Below, in pieces: positions 15,987-24,682 of a stretch of DNA of 64,000 nucleotides. The stretch is from Streptomyces sioyaensis (lineage in GTDB: Bacteria; Actinomycetota; Actinomycetes; Streptomycetales; Streptomycetaceae), in NCBI RefSeq assembly GCF_004122735.1, contig NZ_SDIF01000004.1:1-64000 (forward strand), given 5' to 3'. Under the pieces are notes generated by a model that saw only the letters and a program-made list of their open reading frames with translations, was not told the origin of the DNA and ran no database searches. The number at the start of each line of letters is the position of its first letter. Positions within the stretch are counted from its first letter, which is position 1. The position numbers and the translations under genes are program-made.

Positions 15987-16421
15987 TCAGGCGGCCCGGG
16001 TGAGTTCGGCGCGGCCGAACAGGAGGGCGTAGCCGGCGGGGAGCTGCTGGAGGATGCGGGTGAGCAGTCCCTCGCCCGCCAGGTCGGCGACCGCGGCGAG
16101 AACGGCGCCGGTGTCCCAGCGGACGGTGGCGGGGCTCGCACCGGTGCGGGTGGCGAGGTCCTTGACGAAGCCCCAGCCGGTGAGGAGTTCGGTGTCGGGG
16201 ATCTGCGCGGTGAAGACGAGGGCGGCCTCGACGGGCAGGCGGGCGGCCAGTTCGACGCGTTCGTCGCCGGTCAGCTGCCGGCCCAGGCCGGCCAGCACGA
16301 GACGGACGGCTTCCGCGGCCCGTTCACGGGTCGGGTAGGCACCTTCGTACCGGATCCTCTCCAGCATCTGATGGAACGTCATGGCCGGTACGGGCCGGGC
16401 CGTTTCCTGCTGCACGTCCAT
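15987..16421 (-). CDS. DUF2267 protein (paralogue 1)
   Basis: 144 residues. The DUF2267 pattern is clear: a helical MLERIRYEGAYPTRERAAEAVRLVLAGLG segment, LTGDERVELAARLP, then a second half ending LLTRILQQLPAGYALLFGRAEL. The family is mostly found beside stress and heat-shock genes and its function is unknown. It follows a second DUF2267 gene and the small heat-shock protein gene on the same strand, so the three probably share control. Start could be the internal ATG at 16382 (MTFHQM); neither has a good ribosome binding site. Confidence 0.8.
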   Translation of the reverse strand: MDVQQETARPVPAMTFHQMLERIRYEGAYPTRERAAEAVRLVLAGLGRQLTGDERVELAARLPVEAALVFTAQIPDTELLTGWGFVKDLATRTGASPATVRWDTGAVLAAVADLAGEGLLTRILQQLPAGYALLFGRAELTRAA

Positions 16422-16504
16422 TGCTGCGGCGGTCGCCTTTCTCGTCTCTGGTGTGGTGGGTCGGCCGGTGCCCGGCAGGCGCCGGGCACCGGTGGTGCGG
16501 AAGG

Positions 16505-16900
16505 TCAGGTGGACCGGGGGTGGCCGAAGAGGAGGTCGTAGCCGGCGGGGAGCTGGAGCAGGAGCTCGTTCATCAGGTCGTCGCCCGCGGCATCGGCGGC
16601 CACGCTGAGCACGGCTCCGACGTCCCAGGTCGCCGTCTCCTCGGTGGCGCCGTCGATCCAGGCAGCGGTGGCGCGGACGAACCGCTCGGGGGAGAGCGGC
16701 TCGGCGGCCTCCAGCGGGTTGAGCAGGATCAGGGCGTAGGCCTCCGGAAGGCGCGCGGCCAGTTCGGCTCGCACCTCACCGACCAGATGTGCCCCCAGCA
16801 GGGCGAGGACCACGCGGGCCGCACGTTCCGCTTCCTGCCGGGTCCCGTATTCGCCGCGTTCCTGGACACGTTCCAGGAACGCTTCCCCTCGCAGGACCAC
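16505..16900 (-). CDS. DUF2267 protein (paralogue 2)
   Basis: 131 residues from GTG 16900, preceded by AAAGGGGG at 9-nt spacing. The frame is open to an ATG at 16942, but the extra 14 residues (MPVLRPRRERGWPE) do not fit the family, which begins around the FLERVQERGEYGTRQEAERA helix. It shares with paralogue 1 the ending LLLQLPAGYDLLFGHP. Lies 95 bp downstream of hsp20 and 83 bp upstream of paralogue 1. Function unknown, probably stress-related. Confidence 0.8.
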   Translation of the reverse strand: MVLRGEAFLERVQERGEYGTRQEAERAARVVLALLGAHLVGEVRAELAARLPEAYALILLNPLEAAEPLSPERFVRATAAWIDGATEETATWDVGAVLSVAADAAGDDLMNELLLQLPAGYDLLFGHPRST

Positions 16901-16995
16901 CTCGGGCCACCCCCTTTCTCTTCGGGGGCGGAGGACGGGCACCGAAGGGGGACCGGGCCCCGTCCTCCACCGCCGCTACGGGCCGGCGGCCTCGC

Positions 16996-17427
16996 TCACC
17001 CGCGGATCTGCCGGGGGGCGGACTCGCCGCCGATGGCGATCTTGCGGGGCTTGGCGCGCTCGGCGATCGGGATGCGCAGGGTCAGCACACCTGCGTCGTA
17101 ATCGGCCTTGATGTACTCGGTGTCGAGGCTGTCGGCCAGGACGACCTGGCGGGAGAAGGCACCCAGGGGGCGTTCGGACAGCTCCAGCTGCACATCGTCG
17201 GCCTTCGCCACGGGCCGGCGCTCGGCCTTGACCGTCAGCATGTTGCGTTCGACGTCGATGTCGATCGCCTCCGGGGTGACACCGGGGAGATCGAACGCCA
17301 CGACGTACTCGTCGCCTTCGCGGTAGGCATCCATCGGCATCGCAGACGGCCGCGACCAGGTGCCGGAACCGAGCAGCTGCTGGGTGAGCCGGTCGAGCTC
17401 GCGGAAGGGATCGGTGCGCATCAACAT
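16996..17427 (-). CDS. hsp18: Small heat-shock protein (Hsp20/HSP18)
   Basis: 143 residues starting [23 protein letters not shown] 17427 follows GGAGG with 9-nt spacing. The alpha-crystallin domain spans ~40-130: [38 protein letters not shown] and [16 protein letters not shown] with the conserved GVLTLRIP. It acts as a cytoplasmic holdase for unfolding proteins. It is divergent from a RheA-like gene and has a promoter whose spacer is occupied by a RheA-type operator, so it should be induced by heat. Two DUF2267 genes follow. Confidence 0.93.
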   Translation of the reverse strand: MLMRTDPFRELDRLTQQLLGSGTWSRPSAMPMDAYREGDEYVVAFDLPGVTPEAIDIDVERNMLTVKAERRPVAKADDVQLELSERPLGAFSRQVVLADSLDTEYIKADYDAGVLTLRIPIAERAKPRKIAIGGESAPRQIRG

Positions 17428-17484
17428 CGCGAAACACCTCCAAAGGATCGGGCAGTGACTGCCAATGCGCTTCACCTGTCCTCT

Positions 17485-17513
17485 GTTGTAGCATGTCGTC
17501 CAATGGATGACAA
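17485..17513 (-). promoter_or_regulatory. hsp18 promoter with RheA-type operator
   Basis: Read on the minus strand, -35 TTGTCA (17508-17513) and -10 TACAAC (17485-17490) are separated by exactly 17 bp. Between and overlapping them is the inverted repeat TGTCGTC-CAATG-GATGACA (17494-17512). This differs by one base from the TGTCATC-N5-GATGACA operator reported for RheA of S. albus. A repressor here would block hsp18 and, being in the shared leader, the divergent regulator gene as well. Confidence 0.88.
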
Positions 17514-17553
17514 GGCGAACGTCATCGAAAGGGTGACAGACCGAGGAGGTCCC

Positions 17554-18231
17554 ATGCCCCCGGCCGACGAGACCACACCCCCTCGCACCGGCAGCCCGGC
17601 CCCGGCCTCCTTCCTCGCCGCCGCGGCGGCCCTGGAGGCCATCAACCAGGCCGTCCGCGCGGCCCAGAGCGCCGATGCCGAGGAACCGCCGGGCTCCGAC
17701 GAGGGTCCCGGCAAGGCGCTGGCCTCCCTTCTGCTGCTGCGCGAGGTCCGCGCACAGCTCGACGGCTGGGAGACGGGTCTGATCGAGACGGCCCGGCAGG
17801 CGGGAGCCAGCTGGGCCGATCTCGCGCAGCCGCTCGGCGTCGCCAGCCGCCAGGCAGCCGAACGCCGCTATCTGCGCCAGCGCCCCGGCCCCGCCGGAAG
17901 CACCGGTGAGCAGCGCGTCCAAGCCACCCGGGACCGCCGCGCCGCCGAGCGCACCGTCGTCGCCTGGGCCCGGGACAACGCGGCCGACCTGCGCCGCCTC
18001 GCCGGCCAGATCACCGCCCTCACCGATCTCCCCGCCGCCTCCCGGGGCCCCGTGGACCTTCTCGACGAGGCGCTCGGCAAGGACGATCCGGTCGGGCTCA
18101 TCGCCCCCCTGACGGCCGCCCGCCCCCATCTGCAGCCGGGCCACCCCGACCTCGCCGCCCGTATCGACGTCTTCACCGGCCACACCGCCCGGCTCCGCGG
18201 CCACGGCGACCACCCGCGCCACGGCACCTGA
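17554..18231 (+). CDS. rheA: RheA-like repressor of hsp18
   Basis: 225 residues from ATG 17554, which has GAGGAGG just upstream. An in-frame ATG at 17503 lies inside the operator and is less likely. The centre (~60-110) has an HTH-like helix pair, [33 protein letters not shown]; the rest is helical. Position (divergent from hsp18), operator sequence and annotation memory ('HSP18 transcriptional regulator') support RheA, which in S. albus senses heat directly and represses hsp18 and itself. Similarity to RheA over the whole length was not tested. Confidence 0.8.
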   Translation: MPPADETTPPRTGSPAPASFLAAAAALEAINQAVRAAQSADAEEPPGSDEGPGKALASLLLLREVRAQLDGWETGLIETARQAGASWADLAQPLGVASRQAAERRYLRQRPGPAGSTGEQRVQATRDRRAAERTVVAWARDNAADLRRLAGQITALTDLPAASRGPVDLLDEALGKDDPVGLIAPLTAARPHLQPGHPDLAARIDVFTGHTARLRGHGDHPRHGT

Positions 18232-18282
18232 ACCGCGGGCGGCGGCGCTCAGGGGCGGTTGCCCGCCGGGCGGCAGGGGCGG

Positions 18283-19392
18283 TCAGTCGTTCGCCGCGCC
18301 CTGCGCGATGGCCGCCGCGACCTCCGCCGTACGGGCCTCTTCCTCGGCCGCGAAGCGCTCCGCGTCCAGCTTCTCGGCGAGTTCCTCGTCCTCGGCCATC
18401 AGCAGATCGAGGTTGGAGTCGCCCATCTCGAAGACGCCCATGTCCACATAGGCGCGCTGCAGGCGTTCGCCCCACAGTCCGATGTCCTTGACGCAGGGCA
18501 CGATCCGGCTGAACAGCAGCTTCCGGAAGAGGTGCAGGAATTCGGAGTTCTCGGTGAATTCGGCCGCCTCCTTGGGTGGAATGCCGAAGTTCTCCAGGAC
18601 TTCCAGGCCGCGCAGCCGGTCGCGCATCAAGTAGCAGCCCTCGATGACGAATTCCTCGCGTTCCCGCAGTTCGGCGTCGGTCAGCTGCTTGTAGTAATCG
18701 CGCAGCGCCATCCGCCCGAAGGCGACGTGCCGCGCCTCGTCCTGCATGACATAGGCGAGTATCTGCTTGGGAAGCGGCTTGGTGGTGGTGTCCCGGATCA
18801 TGCCGAAGGCGGCCAGCGCGAGGCCCTCGATCAGCACCTGCATACCGAGGTACGGCATGTCCCAGCGGGAATCCTTGAGGGTGTCGGAAAGCAGCGACTG
18901 GAGATTGTCGTTGATCGGGTAGAGCATTCCGATCTTTTCCTGGAGAAAGCGGCCGTAGATCTCTGCGTGCCGCGCCTCGTCCATGGTCTGGGTGGCGGAG
19001 TAGAACTTCGCGTCGAGATCCGGGACCGATTCGACGATCCGGGCCGCGCACACCATCGCGCCTTGCTCACCGTGCAGAAACTGGCTGAACTGCCAGGAGG
19101 TGTAGTGCCGGCGCAGATCGCCCCGGTCCTTCTCCGTCATCTTGTCCCAGTACCTGGTGCCGTACAGGGACATGGACTCGTCCGGGGTGCCGAGCGGGTC
19201 CTGGGGGTCCACCTCCAGGTCCCAGTCGATCCGCAGCGTGGCGTCCCACTGCTTGTCCTTGCCCTTCTGGTAGAGCGCGAGCAGCCGGTCCCGTCCGTCG
19301 TCGTAGTCCCAGCTGAAGCGGGCCGCACCGGAGGCGGGCACCTTCCACACGGGGTCGCCAGGGTCTTGCACATAGAGGTCTCGGGTCGACAC
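18283..19392 (-). CDS. Ferritin-like diiron protein
   Basis: 369 residues. Six carboxylate/His ligands of a four-helix-bundle diiron site can be placed: Glu109 (HGEQGAM), Glu139 and His142 (MDEARHAE), Glu189 (LIEGLALAAF), Glu219 and His222 (QDEARHVAFG). The spacing resembles R2-like oxidases and AurF-type oxygenases. The last 40 residues are Glu/Ala-rich. It probably activates O2 for oxidation of an unknown substrate. It is divergent from the AurF-like gene, with ~170 bp between; both may be controlled by the TetR protein that follows. Confidence 0.85.
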   Translation of the reverse strand: MSTRDLYVQDPGDPVWKVPASGAARFSWDYDDGRDRLLALYQKGKDKQWDATLRIDWDLEVDPQDPLGTPDESMSLYGTRYWDKMTEKDRGDLRRHYTSWQFSQFLHGEQGAMVCAARIVESVPDLDAKFYSATQTMDEARHAEIYGRFLQEKIGMLYPINDNLQSLLSDTLKDSRWDMPYLGMQVLIEGLALAAFGMIRDTTTKPLPKQILAYVMQDEARHVAFGRMALRDYYKQLTDAELREREEFVIEGCYLMRDRLRGLEVLENFGIPPKEAAEFTENSEFLHLFRKLLFSRIVPCVKDIGLWGERLQRAYVDMGVFEMGDSNLDLLMAEDEELAEKLDAERFAAEEEARTAEVAAAIAQGAAND

Positions 19393-19495
19393 GGATGCCT
19401 CCTCGGCTCGCCAAACGCCTTGTCACGGGCGGTCGTTGGCAGGCTCACACGTTTCTTACCGGCGGGTCAATAAGTCGTGCGCAGGGGATTGACGA

Positions 19496-19509
19496 GCTTG
19501 CTGACAAGC
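19496..19509. promoter_or_regulatory. Inverted repeat between two diiron-enzyme genes
   Basis: GCTTG-CTGA-CAAGC is a perfect 5-bp-arm palindrome in the intergenic region of the ferritin-like and AurF-like genes. A TTGACG lies directly before it, partly overlapping, and could be a -35. It could be the operator of the TetR-family regulator encoded at 20516, but nothing else supports this. Confidence 0.4.
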
Positions 19510-19558
19510 AGTCTCATAAGAGATGAACGCGGGTAACCCACTAGCGAGGTAGCCACCC

Positions 19559-20506
19559 ATGACGAGCGCGCCCACCGACATGACCGTGACGGACACCGAA
19601 GTCCTGCGGGACGCCCTCGGTCTGCTCAAGGACCGGGAACAGGTCGCCGAGCGGCTGCTCGACTCCTCCGCCAGGCACTCCTTCGACCCCGACACCGAAC
19701 TCGACTGGGACGCGCCCCTCGAAGAGGGCAAGTGGTTCTGGCCGCCGGAGCTGGTCTCGCTCTACGACACCCCGCTGTGGCGGAAGATGTCCCTGGAGCA
19801 GCAGCAGGACCTCTCCCGCCACGAGGCCTCCTCGCTCGCCTCGCTGGGCATCTGGTTCGAGATCATCCTGATGCAGCTGCTCGTCCGGCACATCTACGAC
19901 AAGCCGGTGACCAGCGCGCACGTCCGTTACGCACTCACCGAGATCGCCGATGAGTGCCGGCACTCCAAGATGTTCGCCCGCATGATCCACAAGGGCGGCG
20001 CCCCGGCGTACCCGGTCTCCCGGGTGCACCACAACCTCGCCCGCGTCCTCAAGACGGTCTCCACCACCCCGGGTTCGTTCGCCTGCACCCTGCTCGGCGA
20101 GGAGATCCTGGACTGGATGCAGCGGCTGACCTTCCCGGACGAGCGGGTGCAGACCCTCGTGCGCGGGGTGACCCGCATCCATGTCGTCGAAGAGGCCCGG
20201 CATGTGCGCTACGCCCGCGAGGAGCTGCGCCGCCAGATGATCACCGCGCCGCGCTGGGAGCGGGAGTTGACCCGCATCAGCTCCGGCGAGGCGGCCCGGG
20301 TCTTCTCCCTCGCCTTCGTCAACCCGGACGTCTACCCCCATGTCGGTCTGGACCGGCGCGAGGCCCTCACCCAGGTCAAGGCCAGCGGTCACCGCCGTGA
20401 GGTGATGCAGTCCGGCGCCAAGCGGCTGACCGACTTCCTGGACGAGATCGGCGTACTGCGCGGCGTGGGCCGCAGGTTGTGGCGCCGCTCAGGGCTGCTG
20501 GCCTGA
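19559..20506 (+). CDS. AurF-like diiron oxygenase
   Basis: 315 residues; ATG 19559 has GAGG with 9-nt spacing. AurF (p-aminobenzoate N-oxygenase) ligands have counterparts: Glu101 (IWFEIIL), Glu132 and His135 (DECRHSKMF), Glu181/182, then His208, Glu212 and His215 (RIHVVEEARHVRY), with the same His-4-Glu-3-His spacing as AurF 223/227/230. Expected chemistry is O2-dependent oxidation of an aryl amine or related nitrogen; the substrate is unknown since no aryl-amine pathway is nearby. The TetR gene follows after 9 bp. Confidence 0.88.
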   Translation: MTSAPTDMTVTDTEVLRDALGLLKDREQVAERLLDSSARHSFDPDTELDWDAPLEEGKWFWPPELVSLYDTPLWRKMSLEQQQDLSRHEASSLASLGIWFEIILMQLLVRHIYDKPVTSAHVRYALTEIADECRHSKMFARMIHKGGAPAYPVSRVHHNLARVLKTVSTTPGSFACTLLGEEILDWMQRLTFPDERVQTLVRGVTRIHVVEEARHVRYAREELRRQMITAPRWERELTRISSGEAARVFSLAFVNPDVYPHVGLDRREALTQVKASGHRREVMQSGAKRLTDFLDEIGVLRGVGRRLWRRSGLLA

Positions 20507-20515
20507 AGGATCCTT

Positions 20516-21319
20516 GTGAACCGTCCAGTAACCGAGCGCCTGTCCGAAGCGGAATCCGGGCCGGTTACGCTGCTGTTCATGAACGGCAGCGGCACCGCCC
20601 CAGCAGTACCCCGACCCGCCTATCGCAGACTGAGCGTCGAGCAACGCCGCAGCCAACTCCTCACCGCCGCGCTCGGCCTGTTCGCCCAGCGCGCGCCCGA
20701 GGACGTCTCCCTGGACGACGTGGCGACCGCGGCCGAGGTCTCGCGCCCGCTCGTCTACCGCTACTTTCCCGGCGGTAAGCAGCAGTTGTACGAGGCCGCG
20801 CTGCGCAGCGCGGCCGACATGCTGGAGCGCTGCTTCGCCGAGCCGGAGAGCGGCCCGCTCACCCAGCGGCTGTCGCGCGCGCTGGACCGCTATCTGGCGT
20901 TCGTCGACGAACACGACGCGGGCTTCAGCGCGCTGCTCCAGGGCGGCAGCGTCGTGGAGACCGCCCGGACCTCCGCGATCGTGGACGAGGTGCGGCGGGC
21001 CGCCGCCGACCAGATCCTGCGGCATCTGGGCGAGTCCGAACCGGGCCTGCGGCTGCGGATGACCGTCCGCATGTGGATCACCGCCGTCGAGGGCGCCTCG
21101 CTCATCTGGCTCGACGAGGACAAGCAGCCGGCCCTCGACGAACTGCGGGACTGGCTGGTCGACCACTTCATCGCCCTGCTGACCGCCACCGCGGCCCGGG
21201 ACCCGCAGACCGCCAAGGTGACCCGGGCGGCGCTGAAGCTGGAGGCCGCCGACGGCCCGGCCGGCGGCCTGGCCCGCCGCCTGCTGCCCGTGGTGAGCGA
21301 CGCCACGCATCTGCTGTGA
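20516..21319 (+). CDS. TetR family regulator
   Basis: 267 residues from GTG 20516, which has GAAGGA 5 nt upstream and sits 9 bp after the AurF-like gene. ATG 20579 (MNGSGTAPAV) is an alternative. The DNA-binding domain is RRSQLLTAALGLFAQRAPEDVSLDDVATAAEVSRPLVYRYFPGGKQQLYEAA in sense (HTH motif VSRPLVYRYF); the remainder is the usual helical ligand domain. It most likely represses its own operon and perhaps the divergent ferritin-like gene. Confidence 0.9.
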   Translation: MNRPVTERLSEAESGPVTLLFMNGSGTAPAVPRPAYRRLSVEQRRSQLLTAALGLFAQRAPEDVSLDDVATAAEVSRPLVYRYFPGGKQQLYEAALRSAADMLERCFAEPESGPLTQRLSRALDRYLAFVDEHDAGFSALLQGGSVVETARTSAIVDEVRRAAADQILRHLGESEPGLRLRMTVRMWITAVEGASLIWLDEDKQPALDELRDWLVDHFIALLTATAARDPQTAKVTRAALKLEAADGPAGGLARRLLPVVSDATHLL

Positions 21320-21355
21320 GCTGCCGTCCCACGCCGGTGGTGGGAGACTGACGGC

Positions 21356-21622
21356 GTGCGAAGCGAGAAGACCCCGTTCGTCGGCGGGCCGCTGGACGGC
21401 CGGGTACTGCCCGTCCTGGTCGGCATGACCGGACAGCCGCCGAAGACGTACGAGGTCCCGGTACCGGACGCCGGCGGGGGCCCGCCGGTGCGGCACGTCT
21501 ACCGGCGCGTGCCGGGGCGGGTGGGCCGCCTGGGGCTGCCGAGCGGGTGGCGCTACGAGTACGACCCGGAGGGGGAGACCTCCGGCGGCGGGCCCAAGTG
21601 GCCCTGGCGGAAGCGCCGCTGA
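21356..21622 (+). CDS. Small basic protein of unknown function
   Basis: 88 residues from GTG 21356. It begins [21 protein letters not shown] and ends with basic [16 protein letters not shown] followed by a Tyr/Val-rich strand is a pattern seen in many short actinobacterial hypotheticals. No membrane segment. Closely follows the TetR gene (36 bp) and may be cotranscribed. Confidence 0.6.
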   Translation: MRSEKTPFVGGPLDGRVLPVLVGMTGQPPKTYEVPVPDAGGGPPVRHVYRRVPGRVGRLGLPSGWRYEYDPEGETSGGGPKWPWRKRR

Positions 21623-21798
21623 TCCGGGGCCCTCGGGCCGGCCGGGACGGACCGCGTGCCGCGCCGGTGGCAGCGTAAAGGCGCCGCCGGTGGTACCGGA
21701 AACCACCGCCGGCAGGACCGGAAAGGCGCCGCCGTGCCGGCGCCGTCGGCACACGGCGGTGCACCCCGCGGCACACGGGGCGCACCGCCGCGGGGAGA

Positions 21799-23052
21799 TC
21801 AGCCCGTCAGCGACGCCAGGTAGGCGTTCGCCTTCTCCGGCTCGTAGAAGAAGTTCTCGAAGTCGGACGGGTCGTCGAAGCCGTTGGCGAAGCGGTCGGC
21901 GATGGGCTGGAGCTGGCCGGCCGCGCCGATGATGTTCAGGACGTGCTCCGGCGGCGGGCCCAGCATCGCGTTGGTCCACTTGGTGACGTGCTGGGCGGTG
22001 TTCCAGTAGCGGTCGAAGGTGGAGTGCATCCACTCCTCGTCGAACGGCCGGTCGCCGCGCTCGACGATGGAGGCCTGGTAGGACGCGGCGCACTTGGCGG
22101 CCGAGTTCGAGCCCTGGCCGGTGATCGGGTCGTTGGCGACCACGACGTCCGCGACACCGAGGACCAGACCGCCGGAGGGCAGCCGGCCGATGGGGTTGCG
22201 CACGGTCGGGGCGTAGCGGCCGGCCAGCGTGCCGTTGGCGTCGGTCAGTTCGGCCTTGGTGGCGCGGGCGTACTCCCAGGGCAGGAACGTCTTCATCAGG
22301 TCCAGCGTGATGTCGAGGTGCTGCTGCGGGTCCGTGACGCCCTGGAAGGCGTCCAGCGGGCCGCCGGGTATGCCCTCCCAGAAGAGGATGTCGGCGCGGC
22401 CGGAGGTGGTGAGCGTCGGCATGACGAACAGCTCGCCGACGCCGGGCACCAGGTTGCAGCGCACCGCGTCGAACTCGGGGTGCTCGGGGCGCGGGCCGAC
22501 GCCGTGCACGTAGGAGACGGCGAGCGCACGCTGCGGGGCGTCGTAGGGGGAACGCGCGGGGTTCCGGCCGAACATGGACACCAGCTCGCCCTTGCCGGCC
22601 GAGACCAGCGTCAGGTCGTAACGGCTGGCGAAGAAGTCCAGGTCGGAGACGGCCGCGCCATGGATGACGAGCTGGCCGCCGCGCTGCGCGAAGGTCTCCA
22701 TCCAGCCGGCCATCTTCACGCGCTGGTCGACGGACTGGGCGTAGCCGTCGAGCCGGCCGACCCAGTCGATGGCGCGCTGCGATCCCTCGGGCGCCTCGTG
22801 GCTGCCCGGGGCGGCGACCGAGACGCCGAGGCCCTCGATGCGCGGGGCCTGGCTCTCCCAGAAGTTGATCTCCAGATCCCGCTCGTGCTGGAGCGCGGTG
22901 TGGAACATGCACTGGGTCGACATCACCCGCCCCGCGCGGATCTCATCGGCGGTGCGGTTGGACATGAGGGTGACCTCATAGCCCTGCGACTGGAGGCCGA
23001 GGGCCAGCTGGAGACCGGACTGGCCGGCTCCGATGATGAGTATTTTCCGCAT
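21799..23052 (-). CDS. StyA-like FAD-dependent monooxygenase (styrene/indole monooxygenase family)
   Basis: 417 residues. The N-terminal FAD fold is KILIIGAGQSGLQLALGLQSQG; a second nucleotide site is suggested by VLGVADVVVANDPITGQGSNSAAK (GD-type motif near 295-315). Length and overall layout fit the two-component styrene monooxygenase oxygenase subunit, with residues ~140-250 as substrate-binding domain. It needs FADH2 from a StyB-like reductase, which is not encoded nearby. It would epoxidise or S-oxidise an aromatic substrate. Just downstream of the conservon on the same strand (88 bp gap). Confidence 0.88.
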   Translation of the reverse strand: MRKILIIGAGQSGLQLALGLQSQGYEVTLMSNRTADEIRAGRVMSTQCMFHTALQHERDLEINFWESQAPRIEGLGVSVAAPGSHEAPEGSQRAIDWVGRLDGYAQSVDQRVKMAGWMETFAQRGGQLVIHGAAVSDLDFFASRYDLTLVSAGKGELVSMFGRNPARSPYDAPQRALAVSYVHGVGPRPEHPEFDAVRCNLVPGVGELFVMPTLTTSGRADILFWEGIPGGPLDAFQGVTDPQQHLDITLDLMKTFLPWEYARATKAELTDANGTLAGRYAPTVRNPIGRLPSGGLVLGVADVVVANDPITGQGSNSAAKCAASYQASIVERGDRPFDEEWMHSTFDRYWNTAQHVTKWTNAMLGPPPEHVLNIIGAAGQLQPIADRFANGFDDPSDFENFFYEPEKANAYLASLTG

Positions 23053-23140
23053 GGCGGCACTCTTCTCTGCTACTGCGGTTGTTCAGGGGGGAAGTGGGGG
23101 GTGGCAGGGTGCCCGGCGGAGCGGGCCGCTCCGGAGACCG

Positions 23141-23812
23141 CTACTCGGGTGCGGTCTCCAGGGCGTGGCCGACCAGTGCCAGCAGCGCCTGGATCACCGT
23201 GGTCCGCCTGCGCGCATCCATGATCACCACAGGCACGTGCGCGGGCACGGTCAGCGCATCGCGGACGTCCTCCACCTCGTAGGAATCGGTGCCCTCGAAG
23301 TGGTTGACCGCGACGACATAGGGCAGTCCGCAGCTCTCGAAGTAGTCCAGCGCCGGGAAACAGTCCTCAAGACGGCGGGTGTCGGCCATCACGATCGCAC
23401 CGATCGCACCGCGCACCAGGTCGTCCCACATGAACCAGAAGCGCTGCTGTCCGGGCGTGCCGAACAGATACAGCACCAGCTCCTGGTCGAGGGTGATCCG
23501 CCCGAAGTCCATCGCGACCGTGGTCGTGGTCTTCTCCGGGGTGGCGGTCAGGTCGTCGGTGTCCTCGCTGGCCTGGGTCATCACCGCTTCGGTCTGGAGC
23601 GGGGTGATCTCCGAGACCGATCCGACGAACGTGGTCTTGCCGACGCCGAAGCCGCCCGCCACCACGATCTTGGTGGCGATCGGCGCCTGCGAACGGTCCG
23701 TCTGCCAGCTCTGCAGCCCCGCGTCGGCCGCGGCCGCCGGGTCGGCCTGACCCACGGATCCGGCGGCCGCCGTCGGCCCGGCCGATATCGTGTCAGAGCC
23801 TGTGAAGTCCAC
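23141..23812 (-). CDS. cvnD: Conservon GTPase CvnD
   Basis: 223 residues. Ras/Rab-like small GTPase with P-loop VAGGFGVGKTTFVGS, effector region with TTTVAMDFGRI, DxxG-like FGTPGQQRFWFMW and VAVNHFEG in the NKxD position. A ~45-residue Ser/Ala-rich leader comes first. Last gene of the conservon; its start overlaps CvnC by 20 bp. In S. coelicolor CvnA-D form a membrane complex likened to a G-protein-coupled receptor and affect development or antibiotic production. Confidence 0.95.
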   Translation of the reverse strand: MDFTGSDTISAGPTAAAGSVGQADPAAAADAGLQSWQTDRSQAPIATKIVVAGGFGVGKTTFVGSVSEITPLQTEAVMTQASEDTDDLTATPEKTTTTVAMDFGRITLDQELVLYLFGTPGQQRFWFMWDDLVRGAIGAIVMADTRRLEDCFPALDYFESCGLPYVVAVNHFEGTDSYEVEDVRDALTVPAHVPVVIMDARRRTTVIQALLALVGHALETAPE

Positions 23813-24191
23813 TCAGCACCCTTTCGAGCAGCGCGCGGTCGGGCCGGCCGGAGCCGTGCCCGGTGCCGTAGACGCGAATCTTTCCCTGGTCTGCGAGGTC
23901 GCTGAGCAGTACCCGGACCACGCCCAGCGGCATCTTGAGGAGCGCGGAGATCTCCGCGACCGAGCGCATCCGGCGGCACAGCTCGACGATCGCCCGCATC
24001 TCCGGCATCACCCGGTCGCCCCAGCCCCCGGAGGTGAGCTCGCGCCGCTCCTCGGGTGCCTCCAGCGCGGCCACGAACGTCTCCACGAGCAGCACATGGC
24101 CGAATCGCGTCCGGCCGCCGGTGAGCGAATACGGCCGCACGCGCGAGGGTTTCCGGTCCCCGCCACGGACGGGGAGTTTGGGGGTACTCAC
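23793..24191 (-). CDS. cvnC: Conservon protein CvnC (DUF742)
   Basis: 132 residues. DUF742 pattern: RVRPYSLTGGRTRFGHVLLVETFVAA in the N-terminal half, then a winged-helix-like part with RMRSVAEISALLKMPLGVVRVLLSDLADQGKI and the C-terminal RALLERVLSGLHRL. Starts within the CvnB stop (ATGA). Confidence 0.95.
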   Translation of the reverse strand: MSTPKLPVRGGDRKPSRVRPYSLTGGRTRFGHVLLVETFVAALEAPEERRELTSGGWGDRVMPEMRAIVELCRRMRSVAEISALLKMPLGVVRVLLSDLADQGKIRVYGTGHGSGRPDRALLERVLSGLHRL

Positions 24192-24682
24192 TGAACGCTC
24201 TCCATCGACTTGCGCAATTCACTGCGGAGTTCGGGGGTGAGGACATGTCCGGCCCGGCCGACGAACAACGCCATGTGGTAGGCGATGACGTTCATGTCGC
24301 AGTCCGGGGTGGCATGTACGCCGAGCAGCGAACCATCGCTGATCGACATGACGAACAGGCTGCCCTCGTCCATCGTGACCATCGTCTGCTTGACCGCCCC
24401 GCCGTCCATCAGCTTCGCCGCACCGTTGGTGAGACTGCCGAGCCCGGAGACGATGGTGGCCAGATCCGCGCTGGAGCCGCGCGGCCCGGCGCGCTCGCCC
24501 GGCTGGGCCTCGTCCTGGCTGCGGTCGGGGTCGGAGGACAGCAACAGCAGGCCGTCGGAGGAGACCACCGCGACCGAGCGGATGCCCGGCACCTCCTCGA
24601 CGAGATTGGTCAGCAGCCAGTGCAGATTCCGTGCCTGGCTGCTCAGGCCTTGTCCGTAAGCAGTGGGCGCTTGCGCGTTCAA
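24188..24682 (-). CDS. cvnB: Conservon protein CvnB (roadblock/LC7)
   Basis: 164 residues. The roadblock fold is ARNLHWLLTNLVEEVPGIRSVAVVSSDGLLLLSS, then ADLATIVSGLGSLTNGAAKLM and GSLFVMSISDGSLLGVHA. The start is TTG (24680-24682), overlapping the CvnA stop as TTGA, with GAGGAGG 7 nt upstream inside cvnA; this fixes the start. Acts as a GTPase-regulating partner of CvnD. Confidence 0.95.
   Translation of the reverse strand: MNAQAPTAYGQGLSSQARNLHWLLTNLVEEVPGIRSVAVVSSDGLLLLSSDPDRSQDEAQPGERAGPRGSSADLATIVSGLGSLTNGAAKLMDGGAVKQTMVTMDEGSLFVMSISDGSLLGVHATPDCDMNVIAYHMALFVGRAGHVLTPELRSELRKSMESVQ

Noticed and set aside
20489..22912. 807-residue minus-strand frame across the TetR gene and the StyA-like gene
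   Set aside because: It runs over two well-supported genes and an intergenic gap; Arg/Pro/Gly-rich without motifs.
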